A stretch of 64,000 bases of DNA, taken from contig JAKEKT010000015.1 in the NCBI GenBank assembly GCA_021495925.1, forward strand, positions 186,001-250,000. The letters run 5' to 3'. This document shows positions 21,338 to 33,697 of the stretch, piece after piece. The translations under genes and the position numbers were made by a program. This DNA is from Diplodia intermedia (lineage: Eukaryota > Ascomycota > Dothideomycetes > Botryosphaeriales > Botryosphaeriaceae). The notes beneath the pieces were generated by a model. The model was not told where the DNA came from. It worked only from the letters and a program-made list of their open reading frames with translations, and did no database searches. Each line of letters begins with the position of its first letter. Position 1 is the stretch's first letter.

Positions 21338-24300
21338 TCAACGCAGCCTCCGCCTGAGCCGCCCCCAGATCTTGCCCTTTCTGGCTCGCCTGTGGCTTTG
21401 TGCCAGTTTCTCGAAGAGCGCGTCATCTGGAGGAAGTAATTCTTGGAATAGCTCCTCAATGGGACCAGATCGAACATCGTTGGCTGGACTTATCCAGTCA
21501 ATCACCGCGAACGGGTTGGCGCCGTAGTCCAGAAGCAATCTAATTACCTCCTTGAAATTCTCGCTGATCGGTTTGGAGTAGCGTGGTCCTGATACTTCTC
21601 CCAGAAAACCTTCCCAGAGAGTTCTGTCCGATGAGATAATGCTCATATCGTTAGGATCAACGTGCCTGTCGAGAAGCATCTGGACGGTCCGCCTATCGAT
21701 ATTGTGCTTACAGAAACGCCAAATTGGATCTGTTGAGTCCGGTCTCAATGCGAAATCCATCATGTGTTGAATTGGGACACGGTTTGAATGAGACTTGTCG
21801 TCTGATCTTTGTAGTTCCCTTTCTACAAAAGCAATGGGGCCGAATCTTATTGTCAATACCATGAAAGCGATGTTCATGTCGTTGTAGGGGTATGAGAGGT
21901 CGCATGGATCGTGTTTCCTTGAATAGTGAGTCTATCACAATACTTTTATGTTAGTATATTCCGTTGATATCCCATGCGTGAGGTGTTTGATAATTGCCCA
22001 GGGAAAATGACTTACAATTAAGTTAGGTCCGAACAGCATGAAACATTTCTTCCCTTCGTCAAGCTCCGCAAGCAGAGGGTTGTTGTTCAAATGTTCAGAA
22101 TCATGAGCCGCTCGAAACAAACAATAGAGTTCGTCGAGGAAAGTTTCAAAGACGCTGCCGGAAGCATCTAGGGTAAGTTCCAAGCTCTTGAGTGATCCGA
22201 GCGTTGCTTTGCATGCCGTTTGCAACGGTTCAAAATTTGCCCCCGCTGCGCTCTTCAGCCATTGTTCCCTCTGTTCTAGGAAGTCATGAGCGGTACGATG
22301 AAAGAAATCGACCTTTTCGGTTCCGTCCAGGAGCAGTCCACTATCCGCCCCCGATCTCTCTATCTCTGTGGATTGGAGGAAGTCCATGCATCGCCCCTTG
22401 AGCCGCAAATACGCCTTGCCGAACTGAATCCGTTCAAAGTCTGTATACGGACGTATTGGCCTAGCAATTGCGTAGTTGGGATCTTCTTTCTCCATATCCA
22501 TGAACCAAATTTTATCAATGGTCTGGATCAACGGTGCATCCATGAAGACGAGGAAAATCCTGGCTACTTCCTGGATGAATCCCGACCTTTCAATCATCCG
22601 CAGCATCCTGTCGTAGAGTTGATCAATGTCTACAGGATACTCCGTGATTAGCTTGTGAAGATCTGGTATCGTGGGCTCGTTTGGTGCGTCTCTTAACAAC
22701 AACCGCACCACCAATTTGACCCACAGGAATACGCCTTCTGCGCGATCGAGCAGGGAATCGATCACCGTCACATCCGTTGATCTCTCAGAGTCCAAGAGAG
22801 GCCCCATAAATGGATCAGTTAGAAATTTTCCTTCCACGAAAAGCCTGATATCCTCCCTGGTGAGGTTCTCAACGCGTAAGTGATTGCCTCGAGGACGATA
22901 TGATCTCTCAAAGATGTTCCAAAGACGGCTGGAAACACAAAGTTTACTCTGACCTGGAGAAACGAATCGGTCGAGGAAGCTGATGAGTTCGCCATGGTCG
23001 TACTCGCATTCGTCGAGTCCATCGACAAGCACGAGTATTTTTGCCTTGCGGGGCAGATGGGCTAGCAAGCGGTCCAGGCATTGAGAGAGGGCTTTCAGGG
23101 TCCATGAGTCAAAACGCTGGTTGAATGGATCTGACTTCCCATCGGAAATGAGCGAGATGAGACGTGGCCATCGCAGGAGGTACTGCAACAACATGGATCG
23201 AAGGAGACCCTCGTAGGATCTTTGGATTTCAGTGCCTGAAACCCAGAAAAAATGCTTCACGACCAAAATTTCACCCTCTCCGACCCACTCGGCAAGGATG
23301 TCTCTTGTCTCTTGTTGATGGAAGATGAACCTCATAAGTGTCGACTTTCCCGCGCCTGGTTTTCCGGAGATCCAGTAGGTGCCCTCACCCGAAGCAAGCC
23401 AGTCTTTGAATCCGTGGTCTTGATTGTCGAAGATCCATTGGCAGGTTTCGGGGTATTCATCCTCCACGTCACTGAAGCGGCGATTCAAATCAGGGTGGTG
23501 GAGTGTGAGCAGCAACGCATGGTCTTTCGCGATCATCTTCGCTTCGTTTGAGATTATCATCATCTGCTCATGCACTTCGGGCCAGTGGCGCATCGCTTGC
23601 TTCATCTGCATTTCGCGCTTGTTCTGAAGCTCATCTTCCTCCGCGGAATTGAGGCTTTGAATGGGTCCAGGCGTAAGGTATCGTTTGATCGCGCTCAAGA
23701 ACCCTTCAGAATTTGCGGCTAAGCCTACTGCTTCTGGAGGATCCGGCGTCAATGTGGAAGACTGGCTATGCACATTCAGCCGGTCTTGTGCCATCAGCTC
23801 TTCGATCCTACTGAGCGTCTGCTTAATGTGCTCGAGTGACTGGGCCGTCTCTGTGCCAAGATCTGCAATGTCTCTCTGAACTGTGGATGTCTCGTCCCTG
23901 ACCAGAAAGTTTAGTATGTGGCCAAGCTTCATGCAGCGTATTCTTACCTCATTGCTCGTAGCATCCACGAGTTCAACAACGCCTGTAAGCTCTGCAGCCG
24001 ACTCTCCAAGCTCCGCACCTTCTCTTGCTTGCGTAAGCTTCTGACCGTCACTCGGACAGCCTTCCACTTCCGGTGTTCCGCATCTTTCGGTACGCTTAAT
24101 CTTTCCAGCAGAGTTGTAAGCTCTGTTGCTGCCTTTTCAGCCTTGTCCGCAATATCCTGCAACTCGTCGTCGCATGAGCCGGATGAGCCACGTTTCACTG
24201 TCGCGGTGTACTTGATGAGGCTTGTCGTGACCTTCGTGTATCTTAGTGAGAGTCCATATGAGGTATGCGAGCACCTACGTCATTGAGATCCGCATTCTCC

Positions 24301-24410
24301 TGTTTCGTGCCATCCCGATAGATGTCCGCAGCACCGACCACGACCTTGGTGCTGAGCTCCACGAGCTGGATGATGTTGCAAGCAAACGACAGCGCAGAAA
24401 CTGGGTCCAT
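21338..24410 (-). CDS. NLR-type STAND NTPase (NACHT) protein
   Basis: Four exons: 24410-24279, 24231-23948, 23897-22016 and 21931-21338, giving 963 aa. Introns are 47, 50 and 84 nt. The N terminus (MDPVSALSFACNIIQLVEL) is the helical domain typical of fungal NACHT proteins. A coiled region follows, then a NACHT ATPase with P-loop GKPGAGKST at 317-325 and Walker B LVLVDGLDE ending about 435. A sensor-like CVSSR and a helical arm with HRTAHDFLEQ come next. The C terminus has one ankyrin-like helix (FKEVIRLLLDYGANPF) but no WD40, TPR or full ankyrin array. Fungal NLRs act in non-self recognition and programmed cell death. The ligand and effector are unknown. Confidence 0.85.
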
Positions 24411-24747
24411 AGTGCTTGTGCCGCATCTGGACGGCGAGGAAGATGAGAGGATGGAGTGGGGTATGATGTGTTGGAGTTGAACGAGGCTGGGACGGCCAGC
24501 GGCTGATCTCGCTCGCTTCGACATGCATGGCATATACCCCGGCCCCCAATATGCAAGAACATTTGCGTAACCGTTCACTCGCCAAGTACCAATGATCGCC
24601 GAGACTGCACTCGAATACAACCGCCCGTTGCTGTCTCACCAAGCATCGAAGCATCCATCTGAGTATAAAACCACGAGAAACCGGACAGCAAACAAGCTCA
24701 ATCTCCTCAATGCTCCATCCACGAACCAATCCACGCACAAAACACCA
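24411..24747. other. Spacer between NLR start and VAO stop
   Basis: 337 bp holding the NLR promoter and the VAO 3' end, both on the minus strand. A TATAAAA at 24664-24670 reads on the plus strand, so it does not fit either gene. Confidence 0.4.
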
Positions 24748-26683
24748 TCAAAGCTTCCCCTTCAACCCCACAAACCGCTTCGGCCAGACCCCGCTCTTCC
24801 CCGGCGCCAAAATGCCCTTCGGATCCAACGCCTCCTTCACCGTCTCATTGAACCGCATCAACGCGCCCCCACCCCACCCATACGTCGCAGCAATCTGATC
24901 CATAAACGCCAAATGCGTGCGATACTCGCCCCAGCCCAGGCGGGCACACTCATCCACCAAGCCCCTCACGAGCTTCTCCGCGCGCCTCCTCTGCGCCTCA
25001 TCCGCCCGATCGAACACGACCTCAACAATATGATGCATCTCGCGCATGCCGACGGCGAAGGTGCCCATGTAGTCGAAGCCGGCCTCCCTGCAGCGCCGCT
25101 TGGCCAGCGCGTACTGGCGCTGCGCGTCGCGCCCCGAGATGCGGCTGATGGGCGAGAAGGCGACGTGCGCGCCGACGTCGGGGCCGAGCCAGTCGACCCA
25201 CCGCAGCTCCTCGTAGCTGGGGATCCCTTGCAGCACGTTGGCGCGGTTGTGCAGCACCGCCCGCGCGTCTGGGACGTCTTCCGGGAAGAGGAATTGCGCG
25301 TCGGGGATGGCTGAGGAGAAGGCGGTTTTGATGAGCTTCCACGTGGCGGTGCGGATCTCTTCGGGGCCCTGCGTCATTGTTTTATCTCGTTAGCGGGAGG
25401 GGGGGAGTTGGAAGGAGGATGGCGGGGAGGGAGGGGGCGCGGGTTACGTATAGGGCGCCGTAGAAGTTCCAGCGGCCGAGGTTGAGTTTCTTGCCGATGG
25501 CGTCGGTGGTGGCGTCGTCGATGGGGTCGGTGGAGGAGGTGTAGTCGGATTTGTGGCCCATCATTCCGGCGTCGAGGAGGACGTATCGTAGGGTGGGGAC
25601 GTTTTGGATTACGTTGTTCTGGTGTTTGTGTTAGGGCGTGGTGTGGTGGTTCGGAGATGGTATGCCGTTTCCGTGCTTACCAGGCGAAGGGGCCGGATGA
25701 TCTCTACAGCCTTGTGCAGGTCCTCGTCACCGGGGATGGTGATGAGGTATGCCTGATAGCCTCCGGGATTGGGCATGAGCTTGAAAGAAGTTGTTAGCAC
25801 CTATGCGGGACGAAGGGGCGGAAGGCAAGTTACTTACTCCCAAACCAAGCTTGGTCACGATGCCGAGATTGCTTTGCGAGAACAGCCCGTCGTTGTACGG
25901 GCCGAATCCGTAGGGAAATAATTGCCAACATTTGTTTCCAGGCTCTTCATGTAGTTTCGTGATGCCTTCCGTCTCGGACTTCGGCGCAGGCAAGGCGCCC
26001 ATGCCTGTGCGGAGCAGTTCGCCGTTGGCCAAAACCACCTCCATACCGCTGTGCATCATGAAGTGATCTGCAAAAGACAGTCAACACAGGTGCCGTCATG
26101 TGCAGAAATACGAAATTCACATACCGCCGTAAGGAGTGTACCCCACACCCCGCTCAAGAGTATTGCCCAGAACCGATCCCCCGGCCAAGTCCGGGACATC
26201 CACCCAGAGCTTGTCCCTCAAATTGTGCTCCACCAGATAGTTATGCAGAGCCTCGAAAGTGACGCCCGGCTCGACGAGCGCGTAAGCCCCTTCGACGTTG
26301 ACCTCGAGGATCCTGTTCATGTGCTTGCCGAGATTGAGCACCACGCTGCCCCTGACGCGCGGAGCAGCGCCGCCATAACCGAGGTTCCTCCCGAGAGATG
26401 TTGGCCATATGGGGATTTCAAAGTCTCCCGCTGCGCGCACAATGTCCTGCACCTCATCAACGGACCTCGGGCAGATGAATGCAGAGGCAATGAAGTGATC
26501 TTTGTCCTGCACGTAGAACGGATCATGGCTGGAAGGTGGTTCCAGGTACCCGCCGTCCGGGAATTGGTCTTTCGACTGCACTATCGTGACATCCGGGGCC
26601 GTCCTGGTGATCCGCTCGATGAAGTTGTGGAAAACACTCTCGGAAACCCCCGGGGGTAGAGCGAGAGGACGTGTAGAGGCCAT
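24748..26683 (-). CDS. Vanillyl-alcohol oxidase family FAD enzyme
   Basis: Five exons: 26683-26125, 26067-25838, 25779-25681, 25618-25448 and 25368-24748, giving 559 aa, the usual VAO length. The PCMH-type FAD domain is seen in FICPRSVDEVQDIVRAAGDF, GRNLGYGGAAPRVRGSVVLN, VDVPDLAGGSVLGNTLERGV and GYTPYGDHFMMHSGMEVVLA. The cap and catalytic half includes LMPNPGGYQAYLITIP, LNLGRWNFYGALYGPEEIR, GAHVAFSPIS, MREMHHIV and GWGEYRTHLAF. VAO oxidises 4-hydroxybenzylic alcohols, ethers and amines, making hydrogen peroxide; the Penicillium enzyme is peroxisomal. The His in GAHVAFSP (about 421) aligns with the residue that binds FAD covalently. By my recollection of that enzyme, its other FAD-site His (61) is Phe56 here. 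The protein ends GLKGKL, not a strong PTS1. Confidence 0.92.
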
Positions 26684-29600
26684 TGGCAGTCAAAGGGAGC
26701 AGAGACGCAATCAATTCGATTCGAATGTTCTTATCGGGGCTCCCATCGCACTTTTTATTCAATGCACGCATATCCCTGTATCTTCCAATGCGGGGCATTC
26801 AGGCACTTGTGACATACCGTTTCCCCGCCTTGCCCCACACAAGTGCTGAGAGACCCTGTAGTCATTAACGGAAATGGAACTTACATTAATTGCCGCGGGT
26901 CAGGATGAACGACGCAGTCTTCCGATTGGTAGATCTGGCAATTTGCTACAGAGAAGTTCGGCATTTGCGTGTCAACCACAAAAGTGGGAAAGGGGAGTGT
27001 TGCTATTGCCTAAGTGCCGCGGGGCTGAGTGTGGGACCACCTGAGATCATCTGCTGGGTGGGTCTGTGGAAACGTCAGGTCTGCAATCCGTCTTCTCCAT
27101 TGTCTTCAGAACGAGGCATTTTCAAATCTCCAATTGGAGTTTGTTGTGCAGTGATCTTCACGGCAAAAGTGGAGTTTCCGGCATTAAAGTTTCAGGTAGA
27201 ATCAATTCAACCCAAATGATCATTGCGATATCGGTATGCAGTCTGTGAGCTTACGAGACCGATATAGCCAAGGCCCAGGCAAAAGGGGGGTGCCAAACAT
27301 ACAAAACCCCAGACAGACTGGAAGATGTCATTCGTTGACGAGCCCGGATGGTTTTTTTGCCTCTTCGCGTTAGCCGCTCGGGATAGCTCAAGTGCTGCTA
27401 CCAAAGCTCTTGAATGACTTGATGGTGGGATCTAGTCGTGAAGAGTCGACCAGGTTTGTCAATACGACAGGGCTGATGGTCGTGGTTCCGGTCAACCACC
27501 AGATATCCCGAACGCTTTCCCAGATAAGATCCGGAGCAATGCACGAGGTGTCCGTAGTTGTCAGATCTCGACGGTACCAAGATGTAACTGTTGCATCGGA
27601 CGTAAAAGCGTGTGCGGTCGTAGCGCTCATCGAGAGGACCCTGTCCCAGAAAAAGAATCAGGGTCTCTGTAGAAGTCAGATCTAGACCGAGCTAGGGTCT
27701 TCCTTTTCGCCGTTTGCGGCAGTGGCAGTGGCAGTGCCAGAGCTGGCGAATTCGCGGTTGTAGCGTGCATTGGGGCCCAAGCGGAGGACGGAGGTCGGGA
27801 AAGCATTCGGCGGCAGCTGCAAGATCAGGCGAACCTAGCTGGTACCACAAGTAGCGAAGGTGCTGACGGGCGGCCACGACGTGATGCTTGAGAGATGGAA
27901 AGCTTCGAGGCGTCCGGCGGGGTCAGGCCGAGTGGCGGCTAGGACTAGGATTGATCCGGGCTGGCCACGACATTGCTGGCGGCAAGTCACTCCCCGCCAG
28001 CACCGCCACGGCCATGCCCAAAACATGCGCGCCGACAGCTGGCTCACCCCCAGGTGATCACCACCACTAACCCCCGCAGAGCGCATCACACCACGGCGCG
28101 TCGCCGGCCATCACTCCCTCTTCTGCCCCTGAATTCTTCCACCATATCACAGCCAGCGTTGGGTTGCCCAGCCAGCTAGCCTCGCACGCATGACGACCCG
28201 CCGGCAGGGCGCCCGCCCCCACGCGCTCACCCCTCCTCGGCCGAGGTCTTGTGCGAGGCTAGCGAAGTGTCCCCGGCCGAGCTGCTCGCCGCAACGTTCC
28301 CAACCACCACATCACTTCCCCTTTGGGCGCTTCTGGCATGCCTCCCAATCGTCGTGCTTCGTCTCATCACATCACCCCTTGGCCCGCCATCCTGGTCTTA
28401 CTCTTACGCGCACACCATGTTGCGCGTCTCGACAACGAAAACGGCGCCAAGCGGCGACAATTTAGCCGCCCCGACTCACCGACCGGCGCAGCACCCGCCC
28501 GACTCGCCGGACGGCCCGTTCGAAGATCATGCAAATCGAGTCGGCAATTTCGGACTGTGCGCTTCATCCCGGGGCGGTTGGGAGCACGCGCCGCCGCCTG
28601 CTCTTTGACACCCCTCCACGTCAGAGCCGGAGAGGATAGGGCCAAAGTTTATCTCGGCGTACCGCTCCTTTCTGCTCGGCCCAGCCAGCGCATCATCAGG
28701 CGCGCTGCGTCGAAAAGCAAAGCAAGGAGAAAGCAGGCGGTGCTACGCGCGGCTGGTCGCCCACCGTTCACTTCCACGATCAACGCGTGAGTAGGCGCGT
28801 GCGACGTGAGCACTCCGCAACGAACGGCGCTGCTAGCGCGGGCGTTAAGCTGCTCCTTGATGAACAGGGCAGCGGAACGTTACGCAAGCGTCAACAGCGT
28901 GCTTGTTGCTCCTGGCGGGGTAGAAGAGGGGCAGGCAGTAAGACGGAGGGATTCGCTCACCTCTCGATCGCAGACGAGGGAGGGGGTTGGCTGCCAGAGG
29001 TACGTAGGAGGCTTGATCAGCAGCACCGCGAGATACGGTTTTGCAGAAGGTTTTAACCTCAAAGGAAGCTAAGGCAGCTCGTGATGACCGACAGCTAGGC
29101 GAACGAGAGCCTGTCAGTAGCAGTGGCGCTCTTGATGACCACGCGGGCCTCGTGGTGCTAGGCCGGCGGACGAACCATGGGGGGCAAGAAAACTGTTGGT
29201 GAAGATCCCTCCATCCTTTCGATTGCGTGCGGCACGAGGAGTGAACATGGCCGGTAAGGCAGTGGTTCTAGTCCAGAATCCACCAAGTTTCTCTTTCTCC
29301 TCTAGAGAGCCAGACTTCGAGACTTGCGTGTCCTTGTGCCACCGTCGGTGCGCCTGCCGCCCGCCCGGCCGGTCCGCTTGGCTTTCTGCGAATGGGCAGT
29401 TGGCAAAACCCACGCCTCCAACTTCTACCGTCCTTCTAGCTGGCCAGCCATTCCCATCGGTCCCATCTTTTGCACACCGCAACCTGCTCTCGTTTGTCCT
29501 CGCCCCTTCCCCGTCCCGCCCTCCAGGCACCCCCCAGTTTCCACTATGACTGTCCTCATGCCCCTCATGCTTTCGCTCCCGTGCAGCGCGCTGACTCTGA

Positions 29601-32300
29601 ATTTCAATGACCCAGGCCACTTTACAGAGGCAACATGCTTATTGCAAAATAATCCTGCGATGAAAGGCAGGGAGAACAAGACGAAAAGCAAGGCAGAGAC
29701 AATGATGCATGCTGGGCCCTTCCAAGACTGCACCGCGCGTTCTTCATACAATTTCCCCTCCAGACAACGCCACGAACCGACTTATCATGTGCTTCTTCTC
29801 TTTGCTCTAGCTTCTGACGAATGATTGAATAATAATCCGCCGTTTGCAGACTTCGCCATCGGCTGGTCCGTATTAGTGTCCGCGACGCCGAATCTAGACC
29901 AATTGCGGCCCCGGTTCTCCCGTCTCGCCCAAAGCTTACCCTTCTTCCTTGATCCTCGCCACGCTTCCAAAAGCATGGACGCCTCCTACCAAACTTCCAT
30001 CGGAAACAAAGAGAGAGCGGAAAATTGCAGGACGGAGGGGAAATTCCCCTGTTCAGCTGCAGCTGACAATCACCTTACCGCTCGCCTGCTTTGCCCTGGC
30101 GGGCCCTCGTCGTCAGCCTTCCCAACTGCCGAACACTAGGTATGGCTTTCCACCAGCCAAATGCGGGCCCCGCATTTGGAAAAAAAGAAGAGAAGTAGAA
30201 AAGCCACCACCAACCGTCATTCTGCACTGCACCGCCCAGCTTGCTTTTCGTTATTGCGTACTTCCGTTTTCTGACGTCCGTCAATAATAATAGACCACCC
30301 GACCAATGGTTTGGCAATCAAAAAGGGTGCTCGGCTGGGCCGAAAAAAGCAACGGACATCCCGGCTTTCTTCTCAGCCCGTCCAATGACACGCGCGGATA
30401 TCGCCACTTTTTTCTCATCAGCCTGGCCGGGGGCTGGCTGGGCTGGCTGGGCCGGCCGGCGAGACTTTTCAGCTAGGCGGAAACTCAATCGACTGACGAG
30501 CTGTAAAGGGAATAAGTATGGAACAAAATCCTCACGTGCACCAACCCGCCTATACGAAAAAGGGCGCGGGGGCCAAAGCCTTCCGCTCGCTCCCCTTCCT
30601 CCTCCACCATCCCAAGCCTTCTTGATCCATCCCGCAATCCTCCTTTCATGTCGCTCGCTTGCCCGCTTGCCAGCCCCCCTCCCCCTCCCCCCCTCCCCTC
30701 CCCTCCATCTCGTATCACGTAGCACCGCGACATGGGGGATCCCGTCCCCAGGTCCAGGTCCAGGTCCAAGTCTAGTCCGATCTCTCTCTCCTTTTTGCCA
30801 CATCCATGCATCTAACCGCCCGCCCGCCGTCATCACCTATTATTCCTTGCAGCCGAAATACATTTTTTTTTTCGTCCGCTCCTCTCTCTCACGCGTGGTG
30901 ACTTTCCCCGGGTGTTGATGGCCCTGCGTGCGACCCCAGCAATACGCTTCTTTTTCTTCTCTCCCTTTTCTTTTTCCCACATCGAACGACATGGTGTCAG
31001 GGTTCTGATCGAACGATGCCGGTTACAGATGTGTCGAGTTGGCAAATGCGGGGGGCACAAGTAGTATGTATTGTAGGGTTGTTCCTGTCAATTTGGATTG
31101 CATGAAAAGCGTGCGTGTGTGTGCGTGTGTGTCTCCCGTTCGTTGTGTCAGTCAAAACATGTCGTACGCGCCGCCGTGTGTCTCTTTGGCCCTGGATCGC
31201 GGTTTTTCTTCCCGCCAGCCCGCGTCGAGCAGCACGCTGTTGGGGCCCTGCCCTGCCCCGCCCTGCAGCTTGCAGCCCTGCGGAGTCAAGGGGTGCAGCA
31301 GCAACTTACTGTTTATTCGTGGGGCTGAAACGAAAATTTTGGCGTTGTTCGGCGAATGTTCTCGTGCGACCAGGGTCTGCTGGCTCTGCCCCCCCTGCCC
31401 TGCCTGCCCGCCGCCCCATTATTTTGATAAGCCCCCCCGGTCCCGCTGATGGGAAAAATGGTGCGTCACCCACCTGCTAGGTTCTGCTGTCGTGCTGTCG
31501 TGGTTCGCGTTTGGCGTAACTACACCGAGGGGCGGTGCAGCTACACCAGCATGTCGGAACAATGGAGAAGGAAAAAGGGGCTCGAGGCTGAGCAAACCAA
31601 TATTGAGCTGAACCAAGATGGAAACGCGGTGGAAGCAGAGCTGAACAGAGGTCGTGAATAGTGGTTGGTATTTGGTTCATTGTTGAATTTGGTACTGTAC
31701 AAGGCTGTGGGAACAATCGAGGTCCCCGACAAGCCCACCTTCCGCCGTTGCGCAAAACAGTTCTTTGCATGAACGCCCTTCTCCCTTTTTCCTAACACCA
31801 CGAAGAAAAAAAAAATAATCAAACAATCTCGCTGTACGTCTACTGCTACAAGTCGTAACGAGCACTAAGGCCCGGTTGAGGAAGCCGCCACATGTGCCAA
31901 AAAACGAGAGAAGAAACATGGTAAACGCCGCGGCGCCAGCTGTGTCGCCTTGCACAAAAAAGTGACAATCCATCAACGTGAATGGAAGCGAACGCGCAAG
32001 CGATGCGTGCACAGCACACACTCGACCCGCGCCTCGCCACCACCACCGCCTGCAGTATTGTCTTTGCCCTGCATGTCGCATGTGTCTGTCGGGAGGGCGT
32101 CCGCTTCGATACGTCCGAGAGCTGCAGGGATACGGCGCCTTTGCAGTTCGGCTGCCGTGTTTCGCAGAAACATCTGCAGCTCCCGCCTTGGCTTTTCCCT
32201 CAACAATAATCGAGGGAGGGCAACGGGACACGAAGCGGGCGGCGGGAACAAAGGGGCAAGGGCGTGCGGCGTGGCGTGGGGATGATGCTGGGTCGGTACT
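26684..32300. other. 5.6 kb region without a supported gene
   Basis: Many ORFs of 60-190 codons occur in all frames, most starting at non-ATG codons. None shows a domain or splices to a recognisable exon. Positions 26700-27700 are mixed, 27700-29100 GC-rich and 30600-30800 strongly pyrimidine-rich on the plus strand. Positions 31000-32000 contain GT-rich and polypyrimidine patches. A non-coding RNA or a lineage-specific gene remains possible. Confidence 0.4.
30673..30706 (-). repeat. C-run cluster (G-quadruplex motif on the minus strand)
   Basis: Five C-runs of four to seven bases are separated by single T residues, followed by another CC pair. The minus strand therefore reads as consecutive G-runs with one-base loops, a classic quadruplex-forming pattern. 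A 6-bp tandem (AGGTCC) follows at about 30750-30770. Confidence 0.75.
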
Positions 32301-33697
32301 CTAGCAGATTGGTAGACCCCAACCGAGCCTGAACAGCTCCCAGGCGGCGTCGGGAGTGTCCCGCACCGCCAGCTCGATGTCCTTGCTGCGGGCGAGCTCG
32401 GGATGCTGGCGGAAGGCTTGGATGACGAGGTCGCGGAGGCCGCGGTCCGTGTCGACCGTGCTCTCGTAGACCTCGATCATCGACTCGGCGAAGTCGGCGG
32501 TCCGCGAGGACCAATGGTTGTCGTCGAACAGCTGGCCGGCGTACTTGCGGCGGGCGAGGGATTTGAGGCCGGTGATGGCGTATCTACAGAGCGGGGGTTG
32601 GGTTAGCCATGGAAACGTCAGAAAAGCAAACGACAGCGTTTCTTTTTTGTGGGTTGGCAGGGCCGCTCGTTGGCCCGGAAGCTTAAAGGAATGTTGGGTT
32701 GAGGCAGCGCGCGACGTGATTGATGGCGGGGCAGCGAGTTTCCGAACAAGGCAAGAAAGATGACTGCAGCCAGCAGCGGGCGCGCGAATAGCGGGGGTGA
32801 GCGTTTCATGACGCTGGGCATGCGTGCAGTCAGACGCAGGGCCTGGCGGCTCGCCATTGGGCAGCGGGGGGCGGTTTATCACAAGACAAAGAATGAGCTT
32901 ACTTTTCCGCGATTGCGTAGACTTTGGCGTGGGCGATGAGGTGCGAGGGCGCGTCGTCTGAGCTGGCCTCATCTTCGCTCTCACTCTCGTACGAGGCGAG
33001 GTCGGCGCGGTCGTCGTCGAGACCCTGGGCATCGACCGGCGACAGGGGCAGCTTCGCGTCGATGGACGAAAAGTAGTCGATGCGGTCATTAGTGTGGGGC
33101 GGGGTGAGCGGTGACGCGGGAACGCTCGACGGGATCTCGGTCGCGCTGATCGCGCTGGGCACGGACTGCGCGTGCGCCTGCGCTAGCAGCGGATCTTCGA
33201 CCAGGGCCAGGTCCAGCTTCCCCGGGCTTCGCACCGCCGCTCTGGCGCTGAGCTGGGCCCGCGCGCGAGGCCCAGAGGCCGGAGATGAGGGCTGCGTGGT
33301 GCGCCGCGACTTTGGCGCCTTGGAGAGGTAGTCCAGGTGGTAGAAATCTGGCGCCCCCGTTAGCTGCGCGCCTCCCCCTTGCGGACTGCTGCAATGCGTA
33401 CAGTTGATCATGTGTTCAACGGCCTCGGGGTCGTCCTCGCTGAGGTCGATTACTCCTGTCCCCGACTCCTTGAACGGCAGGCTGCAGGCCCCGTCAAAGA
33501 AGCCTGACCGCGAGCAGATGACCGCCTTGTGAACCGACCAGCTTCGCTCGCCGCATCGCACCGTGAGGTCTGAGTATTTGCCCGAGGAGAACAGCCTGCA
33601 CCCAAGTTAGAACTCACGCCCAGGAACGAACGATGGTCGGCAACGGGGGCACATACGTGGCGAATGCGGTGAGAAGCTCGGTGCTGGGGGCGTCCAT
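32301..33697 (-). CDS. BTB/POZ domain protein
   Basis: Four exons: 33697-33657, 33595-33402, 33347-32903 and 32583-32301, giving 320 aa. The start MDAPSTELLTAFATLF is typical of fungal BTB proteins. The BTB fold reads GKYSDLTVRCGERSWSVHKA, FFDGACSLPFKESGTGVIDL and EDDPEAVEHMINYFYHLDYL (about residues 17-85). An acidic, Ser/Pro-rich disordered linker of about 125 residues follows. The C terminus (HAKVYAIAEKYAITGLKSLA and later AFRQHPELARSKDIELAVRD) is the usual BTB-associated helical tail. BTB domains dimerise and often recruit Cul3 ubiquitin ligase; no target is evident. Intron 3 (32902-32584) is unusually long at about 320 nt. The frame is open upstream of 33697, so longer starts are possible. 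Confidence 0.85.

Noticed and set aside
27388..27630. 80-codon minus-strand ATG ORF, with a hydrophobic ORF just downstream (27404-27207)
   Set aside because: No domain. The second ORF begins at TTG, and no splice connects them convincingly.
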